Source of the DNA: Fasciola hepatica
Lineage: Eukaryota; Platyhelminthes; Trematoda; Plagiorchiida; Fasciolidae
Length of the DNA: 64,000 nt
Assembly (NCBI GenBank): GCA_948099385.1
Contig: CANUEZ040000028.1
Coordinates: 1,984,001-2,048,000, forward strand
Reading direction: 5' to 3'
Shown: positions 1 through 12,458 of the stretch, piece by piece
How the letters are laid out: each line of letters opens with the position of its first letter
Numbering within the stretch: position 1 is the first letter of the stretch
Program-made: the position numbers and the translations under genes
The notes under the pieces: generated by a model
Told to the model about the DNA's origin: nothing
Seen by the model: only the letters and a program-made list of their open reading frames with translations
Database searches by the model: none

Positions 1-789
1 GTGACAGGATACTGCTGCCGTGCAAATACGCCAAAATTACGCGATATATAACGTGCTCGAAGACTTTTCTAGGAGCATCGGTGGGGCTTACTAGCCTATA
101 GCTCACTAGAGGGTGTCGATCTCCCTACTTGTATAGTGGGATAATTACTGCATGCTTCCATGAATTTGGAAACTCCCCATTGTCTATACAACGTTAAAAG
201 GGCGTAGAGTATGATGTTGCGAGAGGGGAGGTGGCTCCCTTAAGAATGCGACGGTAAACTTCGTCCGGTCCCGTCGGAGTGAAAAGGTTAAGTTTTTTAC
301 GACTGCCTTTCCACTTCTTCGTGAGACACAGTGAGTTACTCCAAAGAAGAGACTAACAGTTTAGACTGAAGAGGTGTTCACATGCAGCACTACTGTTGTG
401 CTTAAAGTTGACATAAAATGAGATTCAAAAAGTCCGGCCACTTCGGAAGGAGTGGCGGAAGAAGGGCCATCGGACTGAGTCGGGGAGAGCACAGAGGAAC
501 CTCATTCACGAATGAGGCGCAGGATTTCACAAGGAGAAGAACGATTCCTACTCTCCCGGTCCAGTATTCATCTTTGTGGTTTCTTGAAGCCCTCTCTAAC
601 CTTAGTTTTACAAAGGCTTTGGACACATCTGAAACCTTCTGAATCCGCCTTTAGGGTGTGGCCTGGCAATGCGCTAATAGCTGAGAGCTGTACCGGGCCA
701 CTTCTCTTCATGTTGAAATTGCATCGGGCTCACTAATTTACTGTGCAGAACTAACGAGACGAATGGCGTTTGGGTGCTTTTGATGACTC
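1..789. other. Unassigned left edge
   Basis: Short overlapping frames exist on both strands around 400-740, but none shows a domain I recognise. No RNA gene or clear repeat is visible. Confidence 0.5.
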
Positions 790-975
790 CATTCACGAAC
801 TGACTGATGCTTCGCCGGTAGTCAGAAAACAGTAGTCGCGAGTCGCAGAAATGTTTATAGAAACCTGCAGGGCAGAGTACAAAGCGAGAAACGTTAGGCG
901 GGATTCACAAGAACGTGTGTCAGATTAGCGGTCGAACAAGGAACAGCTTATTTCGGAGTGATGAATTAAAGTTGG
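790..975 (+). repeat. Unidentified dispersed repeat, copy 1
   Basis: This stretch resembles the reverse complement of 34671-34822, with shared blocks such as GATGCTTCGC, GTCAGAAAAC and AGGAACAGCTT. The second copy lies just downstream of a minus-strand BEL/Pao integrase, so the repeat may be the 3' region of that element class. Its last part can be read as a transposase-like S-D-E motif, but that is too weak to name a family. Confidence 0.5.
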
Positions 976-1184
976 TGCATGAAGTAGCCATAAATATGGC
1001 AGTTTTCAGAAATGAATAAAGTATCACTGCGCTTTGAAGACATTGGCATTTCTATATCACTTCTATCACAAAAACACGTTTCCCTTTTCTAAATCAATTT
1101 TACGGTGCACTGAGATCTCGGGTGATATGAAGATAATCCACGCAAAAAAGCAGGAATATGGAGAACCCGTGTTTGTATAGCACC

Positions 1185-3564
1185 GTTTGTTAGCCTATGG
1201 ACCCCGGTAACCTGTGAGGAAAGTTCTTGATACCTTAATTGCCAAAGGGATACATAAACCCATTTCATTGTCTAAGTGGGTAACGCCCATTGGTACTCCG
1301 TTGAAATTCGACGGACACACTCCAAGAGTATTTGGAGACTATGGGAAAAATCTAAACGCGAAACTTCGTCAACGTACGTGCAATACTTTGGAACTGCAGG
1401 ACGTACTGTTTTGCTTCCATGGCTCCAATAACTTCTCAGGAATTTACTTGAAGGATGCTTACTTACAAGATTCCCGTGAGTTCACTACTGCGAGTACCTC
1501 ATCTGGGTTGGACTGAGCGTTCCTTTACCCATCTGTCGGTCTGTTATCAATAATATCATTTAGGAACTCAAAGGTGTTCAATGATATCGAGATGATTTTA
1601 CCAACGCATCCGCACAGGCTGCTCATGACAATGGACTCAGAGAGCTGTTGCTACTTTCTCGTCAGCTTAATACTGCCCTTAACCCCTCTAAAGGTACTTT
1701 TAATTCCAATTCTCTTCATTTTCTGAGATATCACGCAACTTAGGCTGGTTATCGACATGATCTTAACCACTTCGCTCTTTTGCTTGATGTGTGTACCCCT
1801 GGAAAGATTACTGAACTACATTCTTTGGTTGGTTCCCATCAACATTATTCGCTGTTTACTCCAAATCTTGCTCCATTATGCAACCCTTTTTTCACGGTAC
1901 TTCGTCCGGTAATTTTTCGTGGTCAGCCAAAAAAGAACAATCGGTACGTTCTAATCGGTTACACCTCACAAACGAGGCATTTTTGCTCTCCTTCACTACC
2001 AAACTACGTTCTACTTTCATCACTGATGCATCAACCACCGGAGTTGATGCTCTGTTAGAACGGGATCGACTCCCTGTTGTTTGAGTTTCCCATCGGCTTA
2101 CTGCGGCCAAAAAGGGTCATTCTGACACGCGAAGCAAGGCTTTGGCCGTCTACTTTTCTGTGAGAAGGCTACGTAAATATCTGTTTGGGTCCAAATTCAT
2201 CATTATTTATGGCCGTGGAGCACTCCGTGTCATTTTTCACTCATCCGGATCTACACAAGTCTACTGCTACAAGGGTTCAACGATGATATGTAGCTCTTTC
2301 TGCATATGATCATGATATTGAACATCGTAGTGGTGAACAAATTCCACATGTAGGTTATCTAACCGGATGAACCCAGTCAGGTGCTGTTTGCGTTTCTAAT
2401 TCTTCACTTGTGCAATCACTTCCTGTGGGCTGATAAGATCTGATTTGTGATTCACGTAGATACTTTGGATCTATTTTCTCTGCGATTTATTGAGAATGAA
2501 AGGCCAACATCAAAAGCCAATATGGTGGTTATTTTCAGAGAAAGAGGAGTCAGCTGTGACTCCAGACGGAAGTCTGTTTAAATGATTGCATTGTAATTCA
2601 TCTAACACTACGGCGATTGATACTCTCTGACATGCATTCTGGGTTTTTGGGAACTGTTTGCTGGTGGCCTGGGGTCGACTGTGATCTTGAGCAATTCATC
2701 AAACGTTGTGACCGTTGTGTACACAAAAGACTATTCCACGTCTTCTAAATGGACTCTGTGGTATCTTGCAAAGCCTGTGAAATAATTCATGTCGACTACT
2801 ATAATCCGTTTCTCAATAAATGATGGGCTTTAATAATTATTGGTCCCTATTCTCGCTCGCCCGAATGTGTACTTCACGACATCAACGGATGAGAAATTCT
2901 CACTAACTACCCTAAGGAAGAAGTTCAACCGGGAAGAGGTGACTGATACTTTGATTACTGATGGCGGAAACCATTTCACTGCTGAAAAGTTTGCCACTTG
3001 GCTTAGAGGAATAAGATGTCGTCACCCAAATACTGCGCTCTGTCATCCACAGTTCGATGGAGTGACCGAGAACTTCGTTCTAACAACGAACAGTACCCTA
3101 AAGGTAAAATATCCGTCAAATATTCAAAAGCTTGAACGAGGTGCGGACCATTTCTTGCATTATTACAGAAGTGCAGCTCATAGCATCACAGGTTCCGTTC
3201 CAGCAACATTATTCAACTATTAAGTACTTCGTTCGATTTTAGGTGCCTTGAATCCGCTTATGTATCCTACCAACGTGGCAATGATTCACGACCAGAGTAT
3301 GGAATTGTGTTCAGTCAACCTGGCAATCGTGTGACACGAATTTTTGGTATGGATGACGGGGTGGTACACGGAGACACGTTGATCGAATTCAAAACCGGGT
3401 TCCTGAAATTATCGCCGATACAGAGGTTGTTCCAAGTGTCACAGGATGATGCTGAGTTGAAAATACCTAATGAGCCTGTTTTGAGATGCTCTGAATACCT
3501 GGCCAGCCAACAACTCACAGAGTACAAAACCCCAGCTGGATTCGGGCTGCGGTTGATGCGATGA
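1185..3564 (+). mobile_element. Decayed Ty3/gypsy pol (RT, RNase H, integrase, C-terminus)
   Basis: This is the remains of a Ty3/gypsy polyprotein read through several frames. The reverse transcriptase fingers and palm are at 1214-1516, with the motifs PIGTPLKFDG and FSGIYLKDAYLQ. The RT thumb and connection follow to about 1900. RNase H is near 2020-2350 (FITDASTTGVDALLE). The integrase zinc-finger region is near 2640-2760. The integrase core at 2840-3223 contains LITDGGNHFTAEKFATWL and a VTENF motif. A C-terminal tail with VTRIFGMDDGVVH ends at 3561. Stops and frameshifts throughout show that it is inactive. I see no LTR or primer-binding site attached to it. The family call is firm; the clade is not. 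Confidence 0.88.
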
Positions 3565-3639
3565 CTATTCATATTATATTTATTTTTTATTAAGCATTAC
3601 CGTCCTCGACTAGGCATACAAACGGGCCTTACCCCTGAA

Positions 3640-4642
3640 AGCTGAAAAAAGCCATTTGTTGTCAAGGCCAAAAGAGGGCCTAACTGTCGCTCATGATCAA
3701 GGGCTGTTCACCAAAGAAGCAGTCAGAAGGGTTAAAGACCTTGGGGTCATCATGAACAGTGACTTCATAGGGTCAGAACAGTGCAACGCTGCTGCACAAA
3801 TGGCTCGTGGGGAGCTCTTTAGACTGCGATCAGCTTTGTAGTGGTGGCCAACTTCGTTCATACTTTTACCACCTTTATTGTTTGGCTGAAAACTGACTGT
3901 CAAGCGCGGTTACCATTTGACCGTTGCTCTTGCGCACGCTCCCAAATACACGCCAACCACTATCTCTCCCAATCGTCTCCTCGTTCTCACGGGTCGTGGA
4001 GAATACTCTTATGGTTAACATATTCGTAGAGTGCCGAGCATTAGAGTAACGTGCAAGTGATCCACGCAGTACAAAGGACCGAAGCACGCGTTTACTAAGG
4101 AAACCGTGAAGTAAGGTCTAACCAACCTGACAGCTTTGTCTTGCCGACAGCGGGAGGTATTTGTACTTATTTACATGGATATAGTACGACCTCACTTAGA
4201 AGGTAGCGTGCAGGCTTGGTCACCCATCTACAAAAAGAACGCTGCCTGCCTCGAGAAAGTCCAACGTCTCGCCACGCAAATGGTTGAAGGGCAGAGGGGT
4301 AAGAAGTACGAGCAGGGACTCTGTGATCTGAATCTCTTCTCGTTGGAAAAGAGGAGAAGTAGAGGGGATCTCATAGAAACGTTCAAGGTAATGAAAGACT
4401 TTTCTGGCCTTAGACCAGATAGTCTGTTCCAAGTGGCTTTAGATTCCAGAAAAAATGGACATGAAAAGAAGCTGATAAAAGCCCGAGATAGGTTGATGGC
4501 TAGATCGCACTTCTTCAGCAACAGAGTGGTAGACAGTTAGAACGGTCTGCCTTGTGGGATGTTAGATCTGCAGACCGTCCAGTCCTTCAAAGGTGCCCTA
4601 GATCGCAAGTGGTGCGAGATATTCCCTCGTAGTGAGCCTTGA
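3640..4642 (+). mobile_element. CR1/Jockey-like LINE, RT thumb and 3' end, split by a solo LTR
   Basis: The first block (3656-3836) reads VKDLGVIMNSDFIGSEQC, the post-catalytic region of non-LTR reverse transcriptases. The second block (4136-4642) carries the typical C-terminal motifs YMDIVRPHLEGSVQAWSP, LEKVQRLATQMV, RRSRGDLIETFK and SHFFSNRVV. An in-frame TAG at 4538 replaces the usual Trp, and the frame ends at 4641. The blocks are separated by a 296-bp LTR plus a 4-bp duplication. Because that total is exactly 300 bp, the frame resumes unchanged, so the LINE was already here when the LTR element arrived. No polyA tail is seen. Confidence 0.85.
3837..4132 (+). repeat. Solo LTR (296-bp family), copy 1, with 4-bp TSD GCTT
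   Basis: The element starts TGTAGTGGTGGCC and ends CTAACCAACCTGACA, so it has TG...CA termini. GCTT at 3833-3836 is repeated at 4133-4136 as the target-site duplication. It is homologous to 17659-17953 and 40979-41275. Copy 2 sits directly behind a polypurine tract and gypsy coding sequence, which sets the orientation and ties the family to Ty3/gypsy. It has no internal coding sequence, as expected after LTR-LTR recombination. Confidence 0.85.
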
Positions 4643-4984
4643 GTACTTCGACAAGATGGATCACGGGTAGCACTGTGGTCCTTCTGGAGTATGTTTTATT
4701 CGACCTTTTCGCTCATTGCATGCTGTCTCAGTGAACGCTCACGGTGCATAAAGTCTCTCGCAGTTGATGTGCTGAGACGTTTTCCGTTTCCCTACCATTT
4801 TTAGCGGGGATTCGACGAGATACAGTCAACAGTGGTGGATGCATAACGGGTGTGCATACCATCGAAGGAATTATGGACGCTCGATTGGCCGTGGTCATTA
4901 CCTGCCCTGTGCAAACTGAACTGAACTGAACCATCACGTACATGTGACCTTGGGTTGCGTGAATAAATAGTTGACTCGTACTGC
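4643..4984. other. Unassigned spacer upstream of LTR-like sequence
   Basis: No coding motif is recognised. It may be the 5' part of the LTR that ends at 5109, but the start of that LTR cannot be fixed from this window. Confidence 0.35.
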
Positions 4985-5109
4985 AGGCTGTAAGTGTTAG
5001 TGCCGTTGATACACTTACTGAGCTCATGGAGGTTTTCCTTCTCTTGTGCTTTTGTAGATCAAACACGCTAAACCCCCCGGCGGAAGATCACTGCTGCTTG
5101 CATGTTACA
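4985..5109 (+). repeat. LTR 3' end, copy 1 of a second LTR family
   Basis: This repeat is shared with 5427-5596 and 52455-52620. Shared blocks include GATACACTTACTGAGC, ATGGAG and CGGAGGATC-like sequence, and all three copies end in GTTACA. Only this copy is followed by a primer-binding-site-like sequence, which supports reading it as a 5' LTR. The LTR start is not defined. Confidence 0.65.
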
Positions 5110-5113
5110 AATT

Positions 5114-5131
5114 TGGTGCCACGACCCGGGA
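5114..5131 (+). promoter_or_regulatory. Putative tRNA primer-binding site
   Basis: TGGTGCCACGACCCGGGA follows the LTR end (GTTACA) after the 4-bp spacer AATT. It starts with the TGG expected to pair with a tRNA CCA end. The matching tRNA was not determined. No gag follows, so the element body is lost. Confidence 0.6.
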
Positions 5132-5426
5132 CCGAATGTTATGGGAGGCCTTGGTGATTGACCTGAAGATGGCCGTACAGATAATTGTGCTCTGTGAAGT
5201 GTGACACGGTCTTGATATGGCTCAGTAGAGGTCTTTTGAATTGGCCTGCACGGAGTAATAAAGCGGGAGGCCCGATTGGTTGTGTAGTTTTGAGGTACTG
5301 CGTAATCGGCAGTGATCCTGTAAAATGGCCTGCCCGAGGCGTGGTCCCAGGGAACTGAGTACTCCTGTGGTGTGATGGCGTAGTGAGTAACACTGTGGAC
5401 GGTGTTCTCTCGTTGAGGGGGAGCGG

Positions 5427-5596
5427 TGTAATGGCCAGGTTGTAAGACGCCATATTGTTGTTCGAGTAATGTAAGTGTTGGTGCCGTTGATACACTTACT
5501 GAGCTTCGGCTCATGGAGTTTTTTCCTTCTCTTGTGTTTTGAAGATCAAACACGCTCAACCCCCCGGCGGAAGATTACCGCTACTTGCATGTTACA
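5427..5596 (+). repeat. LTR 3' end, copy 2 of the second LTR family
   Basis: It resembles both 4985-5109 and 52455-52620. It shares GTGTAATGGCCA with the third copy and ends ATGTTACA. No primer-binding site follows, so it could be a solo LTR or a 3' LTR. Confidence 0.6.
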
Positions 5597-5639
5597 CTGT
5601 GTTGCGTTGTGCAATTCGTCCACACTTACGATAGTTTCT

Positions 5640-6630
5640 ACCTTTCAATAATTGCGCTCATACTTCACACAGACAGCCGTTTGATCAGAACGGCTGAAGT
5701 TTTCAGACGACTGACGACAACCACTGGCATTCTTCTCCAAGTGCCTACAACCTGCCAATCCTGGGTACAGCACGTTTAGTAGGGAGTTACCATCTGCCCA
5801 CTTGGGTACCCGTCATTTTCGACACGCACTCAGAGGCCGTTTGTTCAGGGTGTTCGCGGACCAAAAGAGCAGCTTACCCACCAACGTCAGCTTCCGATCG
5901 ATGCCTATCTCGCGAGATTTGCTATTTCGAATTTATCTTAGTGTACTGCCAACATATGACACGTCTACGAAGTACACGATTCCGTCGCTGGCGCCTTATC
6001 TCGCGTACATCATATCAACGCCTTACATCGACTTAGACACTATGGAACATGCCCGAACTACGTATCCCGATATCGAACGACTTCGACAAAAAGGTTCAGA
6101 AAGCTTAACGGAGGTACCTGTCCTAACTTCCCAGAATACCATCATCTGCAATGTGTCACAAGGTCACCTTAGGCCGGTGGTTCCAGCTGTTAACCGGTGT
6201 CCTAGTTTCTGACCATCCATAACCTGGTTCATCCCGGTGTGCCTGCCACAGTGAAACTGGTAACTGGGCTTTTTGTTTGGCACGTTGTCAGGCGGGGTGT
6301 CCGTCAGTGGGCTCATGTTCGTCTTCGGCGTCAACGTTTTAAGACCCATAGGCGCACCAAGACGGTGATAACTAGACTCACAGAGTCTGAAACGCGTTTC
6401 CATCACGTATACTTTGGCCCCAGAAGGCCACTGCCACCTTCGCTTGTGTGTCTCTACATACTCACATGCATGGACCATTTCACTACCCGGCTGCAGGCCA
6501 TTCTCGTTCCTCGTTTCACCTCAGTAGAGGCCACGAAAGCTTCTCTGACCGGTTGGGTTAGTCATTTCGATTACCCGGGGATAGAAACAACCGACCGAGG
6601 TCCACATTCAGGAGGAGCTTCCGGTAAAGG
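5640..6630 (+). mobile_element. Ty3/gypsy RNase H-integrase relic, same family as 15283-17094
   Basis: The DNA aligns along its length with 15380-16320. RNase H text such as RHFRHALRGRLFRVFADQ (5802 onward) and the spacer LDTMEHARTTYPDIERLRQ match the better preserved copy. An integrase zinc-finger region lies at 6230-6370 and the core start at 6390-6600, broken by frameshifts. The match fades after TTGACG-equivalent sequence near 6610. It is a truncated, inactive sister copy. Confidence 0.82.
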
Positions 6631-6649
6631 TGGTATTCATGAGTGAATA

Positions 6650-7323
6650 TTCATGTGGCTTTTACCGTTTCTGTCGTATTTACTTATCACGATACTGCAT
6701 ACGCCTGTGGACAAAATACGAAATACTACGGTGCTTCGTGTGCCATATCCGTGTTTTGATTCCGTAGTATCCTACGCGCGATAATGATACATTACTCCAT
6801 ACCATACCATATTTGGCGTCTCATATGGAAATACATTCAGATGACACGGAAAGATTGGATGTGTACTGTACTTCTATAAAATGCAATGACTATTTCTTAG
6901 GTGTCGAAATTCGGTGTCTGACTAAAAATGGATTGGGTTCTGAGAAGAAGACAGCATCTTTCCTACATTTCATCGGCTAAGATGCGCTCAAGCAGCACGA
7001 CCGTCACCTGAGTGTCCTCCTTGAAACGAAAAAGGGACACTCAGATGAGATCAGGGGACGCCCAGAAGACGGTCGCCGAAAATGAATATAACGGACTCTC
7101 TTACTTCCACTATATTTTAAAATACTAATTTTGACTCAGATCATCTAAATGAATGTATCCCTCCTAATTTTTATTTTATTATTCATTGGTATAATGGAAA
7201 TTCGTCACCCACGTAATAATGTCAACCCTAATTCCGCATACACCATTTAGCGGAATTAATTCCTTGGTTGCATGTAGTAGCCCGATTTCTAAAAATAGTT
7301 ATATTATGAAGAGTATGTTATGC

Positions 7324-7369
<46 letters not shown>

Positions 7370-10300
7370 TATGACAATGAATTATCATGTCTCTTCTCTT
7401 CAATGCGTTCCGACTGGCAATTTCTAAACACAGAGGGAAAATAGTGGTCATTTTTGGAAGCTTCTGAACATTTTCAATAGACATTTTATTGAATTATTCA
7501 CTCAGATCATTTATTCCAACATTTTAGTACCTCGTACGACTGCCTCAATTTTTGCTTATCATATATCATGTATTCGTATGAAGACGATCACAAGTTGTGA
7601 TTTATTGCTGATTGCAGCATCCAGTCTGGATCTTTGTGTCCATTTATTTTTCGCTGATAAAGTTTACAGTAGTTCCGAGTGTCACATTTTATGATGGCAC
7701 TCGTTTATAGGAAAACTGATCATATATTTGTCAATACTCACCGACCGACCTTGTGCAAATCTGTCTATTCGCAAAAGACTGCCGTTCTTGGACCCTTCTG
7801 TTTTATTCATTGCAAAAAGCACTCCGGAAATAAATGCGTTGAATTCGACGTTCACATTGGCTAATAGGTTTTATTCCTGTAGTCAGAAGGAATTGCAAAT
7901 GTCAGTCTCTGTATGATCACGGACAAATTAAATTATTTTCTGGTAAAATATATGGTCCTCTTGTTTTCCATCTTGAATATTAAATTCCCTCGAAATGCAC
8001 AGGGAAACGTTGCAGTAAATCAAGTGCACGGATAAACTGGCACCACGTTTGTCTTCGCATGTTCTTTTTATAAAGACTTATAATCCCCGTGAAACGCTCC
8101 TCAATGAACCACTGTCAATCTTGCCTTTTGCCACAAAAAACGATGAGACAACCTTCGCATCCCCAGAACAAGCCGAAAATCAACGAAACACTGCCAAATG
8201 TCAAATGACAACATTGAACGACAGTGTCTTATGATAGAACGTTAACATCCGTTAGATTGGCCTTATGCCTGCAAACTAGGGAGAGTGGTTGGAAAAGATA
8301 AAGTGGTTTTGGTAAAAGTGAGAATGATATTCTCAGTTTTTTGGCGAATTTCGTTAGAGTTTTCAAATATTTAGTACAAAATGGGTTGAGCAGGGTTACT
8401 TCAATTGACCGCTGCGAGTGCCCTAGCGGATGGTGCTGGTGTTGCGGTGATCGGCCCGAAAATATTGTTTGCGATGAAAACCGCCAGGAATTATTGCGAT
8501 CTGCGCTTATATGTTCGAAAAAAGCCAAATGGATTGTTTATTTTTGAGAAAGGTTTGAGTGCCATAAGCTCCAAGACAAATCTTCAGAATGGCCTCAATT
8601 ATGTGCTCATTGCTGAGTAAAAATTAGGTGGTAAGAACTACTGGCTTACTACGGGTTTGCGCTGCTTTGTTTCTAAAGCATGTTCTATGAACACAGTTCC
8701 ATTTATTAAAAAAGGTTCTCTTGATTGACACCACCACACTAGCTAATCCTTGAGAGAAAGTTTTTATAGTGCACACTGTGAATTTAATGAATGGATGATC
8801 GCAATATCAACCAAATCGCGGAGAACTTTAATGGAATATGATCATTGAAGTTTCTGATTACCATGCTTTAGACTTATACAGATAGCATGCTTACACGTAT
8901 GCATCCTTCACCGGAAAGTAACAAGCAATTCGATATTTTCATTACCACAAAACAGGTAACTAATTCACAAGGGCAATAACTCTCAGTTTCAGAGCTTCCC
9001 AACATAAGTAAATATCAGTTCGACTGGGTTGTATCTGTCGGTATTTGGCTATAAAATACATCAACATGCGCACTGGTTATTGAGTACCCGGTTAGAATAG
9101 GAGCACATCTCTAAATAATGCGCCGTTGGACCCCAGGACGGTACCACATCAAAACTGGTAGCCGTAAAAAAATTCATTAAGAAACGAAATACCTTAGGTC
9201 GCTATATATAATAATCTTGCCTTGAACAGTGATTAATCATGATTATTGTGATTTTTACTTATAAGACACAAGCCTTGAAATCATTACGTATTCACAAAAG
9301 AGGAGATTTCCGTGTCAAAATACAGTCGGAATTAAATAACTAAATGTTCCGAACTCGTTTTTCTTTCGCAACCACAGTTGTCCGTGTCTGACAGCCCTAT
9401 CCCGAGCAGCGGTTCATCAAGAAAGCTGAGCATCGGTGAAGAATCTGTCTAGTCGACAAATTTCTTCCAACTGAAAATGTCAGCAAATAGTTGGAAATAA
9501 TGTATATTGTTCATTTTGCTTTAGATTAACTGTGAAGCTGAGAATTCGAAACAGTGAGGTTCGTACATACGATGTGCACCTGAAACACGTACGCGAGTCG
9601 TTGATGCATATAATGATGACGAGGGCTGGCAAACATGGCCAGATGTTGTGGAGTCAAATATAAAACGGCCCATTCTTGGGTAAGATCTTTGAATGATCAA
9701 TTGATTTCGAAGAATAAAGGGGACGAAGCAGATTGCTTTCTGAATATGAAGTAGATGAGATTTTGGAGTGGTTATCCACTCTACATGTTTTCTATAGGAT
9801 CCAACACAAGAGAATACGGACTTAGCCGAGGCAACTCAGCACGTGGATGTATCTGTTCTACGAAAACAGATAATACCCCTTGCCACACGAAAGTGGGATC
9901 GGGAGCAATGCGGAAAATGGTATCGTAAAGGCACTGTTTTCTGGACTCATTGTTTAACGGTTCTTCCCATTCAACTTCTTTTACGCGTGGTTTTTGGGGT
10001 GACCTTTCCTAGGAGCGACCATGCTGCCACGCAAGCAGATAGCATAGGCTAGCGATAATGGATAACAGCACCCTGCGTGTGAGTGGACCTCCAGGAGTAT
10101 TCACCCGGAATATGAACCCCCTCATTTTTAGCATCTCACTGTAATCTCAGGGTGTGCCCAATAGGTAAATATCTCCTGTGGAATTCTCGAACGCCACTGA
10201 ATCTTTCTGCTTCGGACGTGGACTTGAGTACCTGCCTGCAGTTCGATATCCATTCCGTCAAGTGAAAACTAACTCATCTCAGAATCTTCTTTAACTTGAC

Positions 10301-11700
10301 TACTTTTGTATAGACACTTCTGCACCATCGAATGACCAAAGAACGCACTGGACTGCACTGTAGGGTCGGCTGAAGTTCCAGGTTGCTTAATTTTTATAAG
10401 GCAGAGTTTGAGCGGAATGTTGGAGAAACCGCTCCAAATAGATGCACCGTCAAGTACCATTTGTTAAGTTGATGGTTGTTATCGCCGTTCGTCCACCATA
10501 GTAAACGAAATGCATCTCGATTTTCGACAGAAATCTTGACCTGAGGGAACATTTACCGTATGTCCGCAGATACGGTTACCCCGTCAGTTCCTAGCCAGCA
10601 CTACATTCCAAACAGAAGAGAGTGCAGATCGGAGCCTCGCAGAATGCAGTCATTCAAAGAAACTCCCTGAAAGTTCTCGGTGCAGTCGAAAATTCTTCTA
10701 GCCTTTCAAGGTTGCTTGGGGTTTACTACCGGATGAGGTGTCAAGTCGCATATTCTTTCAGTAAGGTCCCGTGCGAACTGTAATTGTTACTTGACTCAAG
10801 ACGAGGTTACGATATATGGCTTCTAAATACCGTTTTTAAAGGGAGAAATCTCAGTTCGAATGCTTCTTTATGTACGTTAATCATTTTAGAACCATTCGTT
10901 GATTTTTTGGTACGAGATTCATTCTAGATCATTTCGGGACAGGCATTTCATGTTACTTACTTGTGCGCTACGTCGCGCCATTTGCTACACACCTTGCACT
11001 ACACTCCTCTGCCCTAATAGGAATAATAATCCGCTCTAAAATCATCACCTCCCCATCGAGAAACGTCCGATAATCCAAGACACCTTTATTGTCGGCGTGT
11101 CACACCCCACATTTCGCACTTTTCCTGTCTGCTCACCGTTAACCCGACCACTGCGCTAGCATTGGCTGTGCAGTCGAGGCAATCAATATTGTACCACTCC
11201 ACAGGTCTTTTCGTGATACTCACTTGCGCTGTGGTGACATGTTAGCTGGGTGTAGCCCCTAGAGTATCTCACCCGTCCGTGTGTTCTAGTTAGCGCACAT
11301 GCGGATGCAGGCATACGGCTTCACTGCAGTTGTGATGTTTGTCAATGTCGAGGTGCGATCATAGGGGTTTGCCAAAAGTGACAGTAATAACTAACATGAT
11401 GCCTCAACAAACCACTGAAGTTCCACTGGGTTTATCCGTTTTAGTGGGTTGGCGTCACGATCACTAGACAGGAATATTGTCCTGGCGGCCCATTGTGGTG
11501 AAAAGCTACTGATCACAGTGTCACTTGATGACTCAAGCCCGTGCTGACCCAAGGCCTATTGTTTGATATGATTCGTAGTCGTCATCCCATCTTACTGTGT
11601 CCATTTTAGAAGAGTTGGTCTGAGTCATTGTTTCGAAACGGACATCTCGAAGAACACTAAATGTTGCGCCGTGGATAAAATGCAAAAAAAGTCAGTTCTC
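6650..11700. other. Long region without identifiable genes
   Basis: Only short frames occur here. The one near 8340-8620 (TNLQNGLNYVLIAE) vaguely recalls a FLYWCH-type zinc finger but lacks a convincing pattern. One (TA)n microsatellite is present. I recognise no retroelement or host exon. Confidence 0.5.
7326..7367. repeat. (TA)21 microsatellite
   Basis: An uninterrupted TA dinucleotide run of 42 bp in AT-rich noncoding sequence. Any reading frame through it is an artefact. Confidence 0.98.
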
Positions 11701-11734
11701 TCACACCAACACATAAAAAGCAGCGTTGATATGG

Positions 11735-12190
11735 CTGAAAAACAGGTACCATGGAGAAACGGAAAAATTTCTACTTCATTGACGAAAAAAACTTGGATGA
11801 GCTGGGTGCTTGGAATTATTATTGACATTATAAAAGAAGGAAAAGGATTTTCAGTCCAAGAAACAACGACGAGTTCAGCGATGATTTGTAGAACCTTAAA
11901 TCCTAAGTGGGCTAGCTGTACTTGAGGGTATACAATATGCCATTGCACACATTCGTACGGTGGAACAGGTTTTGCTTCAGCTAGTGACCGAAGGATTAAA
12001 AAATGAAGTCATATTCCAACAAATTAAAGATTTTTTCTCTACTCATAAGCTACAAACTGTTGGCTGTTGTTCCTTGGGGTCAAGGTCATTTAGGGCCCAT
12101 CCTGCAACCCGGATCTAAACCCGACTGAGATCCCGTGAGCCATGCTTTCTCGCCGGAAGTACAAACACACCCTAGCTTAGCAGTTAACGG
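11735..12190 (+). pseudogene. Tc1/mariner-type transposase relic (DDE domain)
   Basis: Near 11760-11890 one frame reads FYFIDEKNLDELGAWNYY followed by HYKRRKRIFSPRNN. This matches the first-aspartate (xxDEKxF) and WNYYWHDLRKEKR-like region of Tc1/mariner transposases. At 12090-12150 another frame reads PSCNPDLNPTEIP, corresponding to the WPxxSPDLNPIE motif with the last acidic residue. The blocks are in different frames with stops between them. I see no terminal inverted repeats. Confidence 0.7.
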
Positions 12191-12458
12191 TTCCACTGGT
12201 GATCGCCCTCAAGCGGACGCAAATGAGGAAGAAGGGGTAGCCTTTATTCTAGGTACCCAAAAATGCGCAAAGCGAACTTGGGCGCAAAACACGTGGTGCT
12301 GTCCACCAATAGAATCAACAATAATATTTTGCGGACTGAATTGTGCTACTTCTCTGCTTGGACAAGTGTGCTGAGTCCTGGTATGCTGGACAAGATACAA
12401 GCAGCACATGATACCGACGGGCCTCAGGCCGGAAAATAGCTGATATCGGACTGGTAAC

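Noticed and set aside
790..975. Tc1-like S-D-E-T-K-F motif in this repeat and its partner at 34671
   Set aside because: One short motif in only one copy, with stops around it and no other transposase blocks.
7299..7484. Tyr-Ile-rich minus-strand frame
   Set aside because: Produced by the (TA)21 tract at 7326-7367.
8340..8620. Possible FLYWCH-type zinc finger
   Set aside because: The NYVLIAE and NYWLTTG text is suggestive but the required Cys/His spacing is not present and a stop intervenes.
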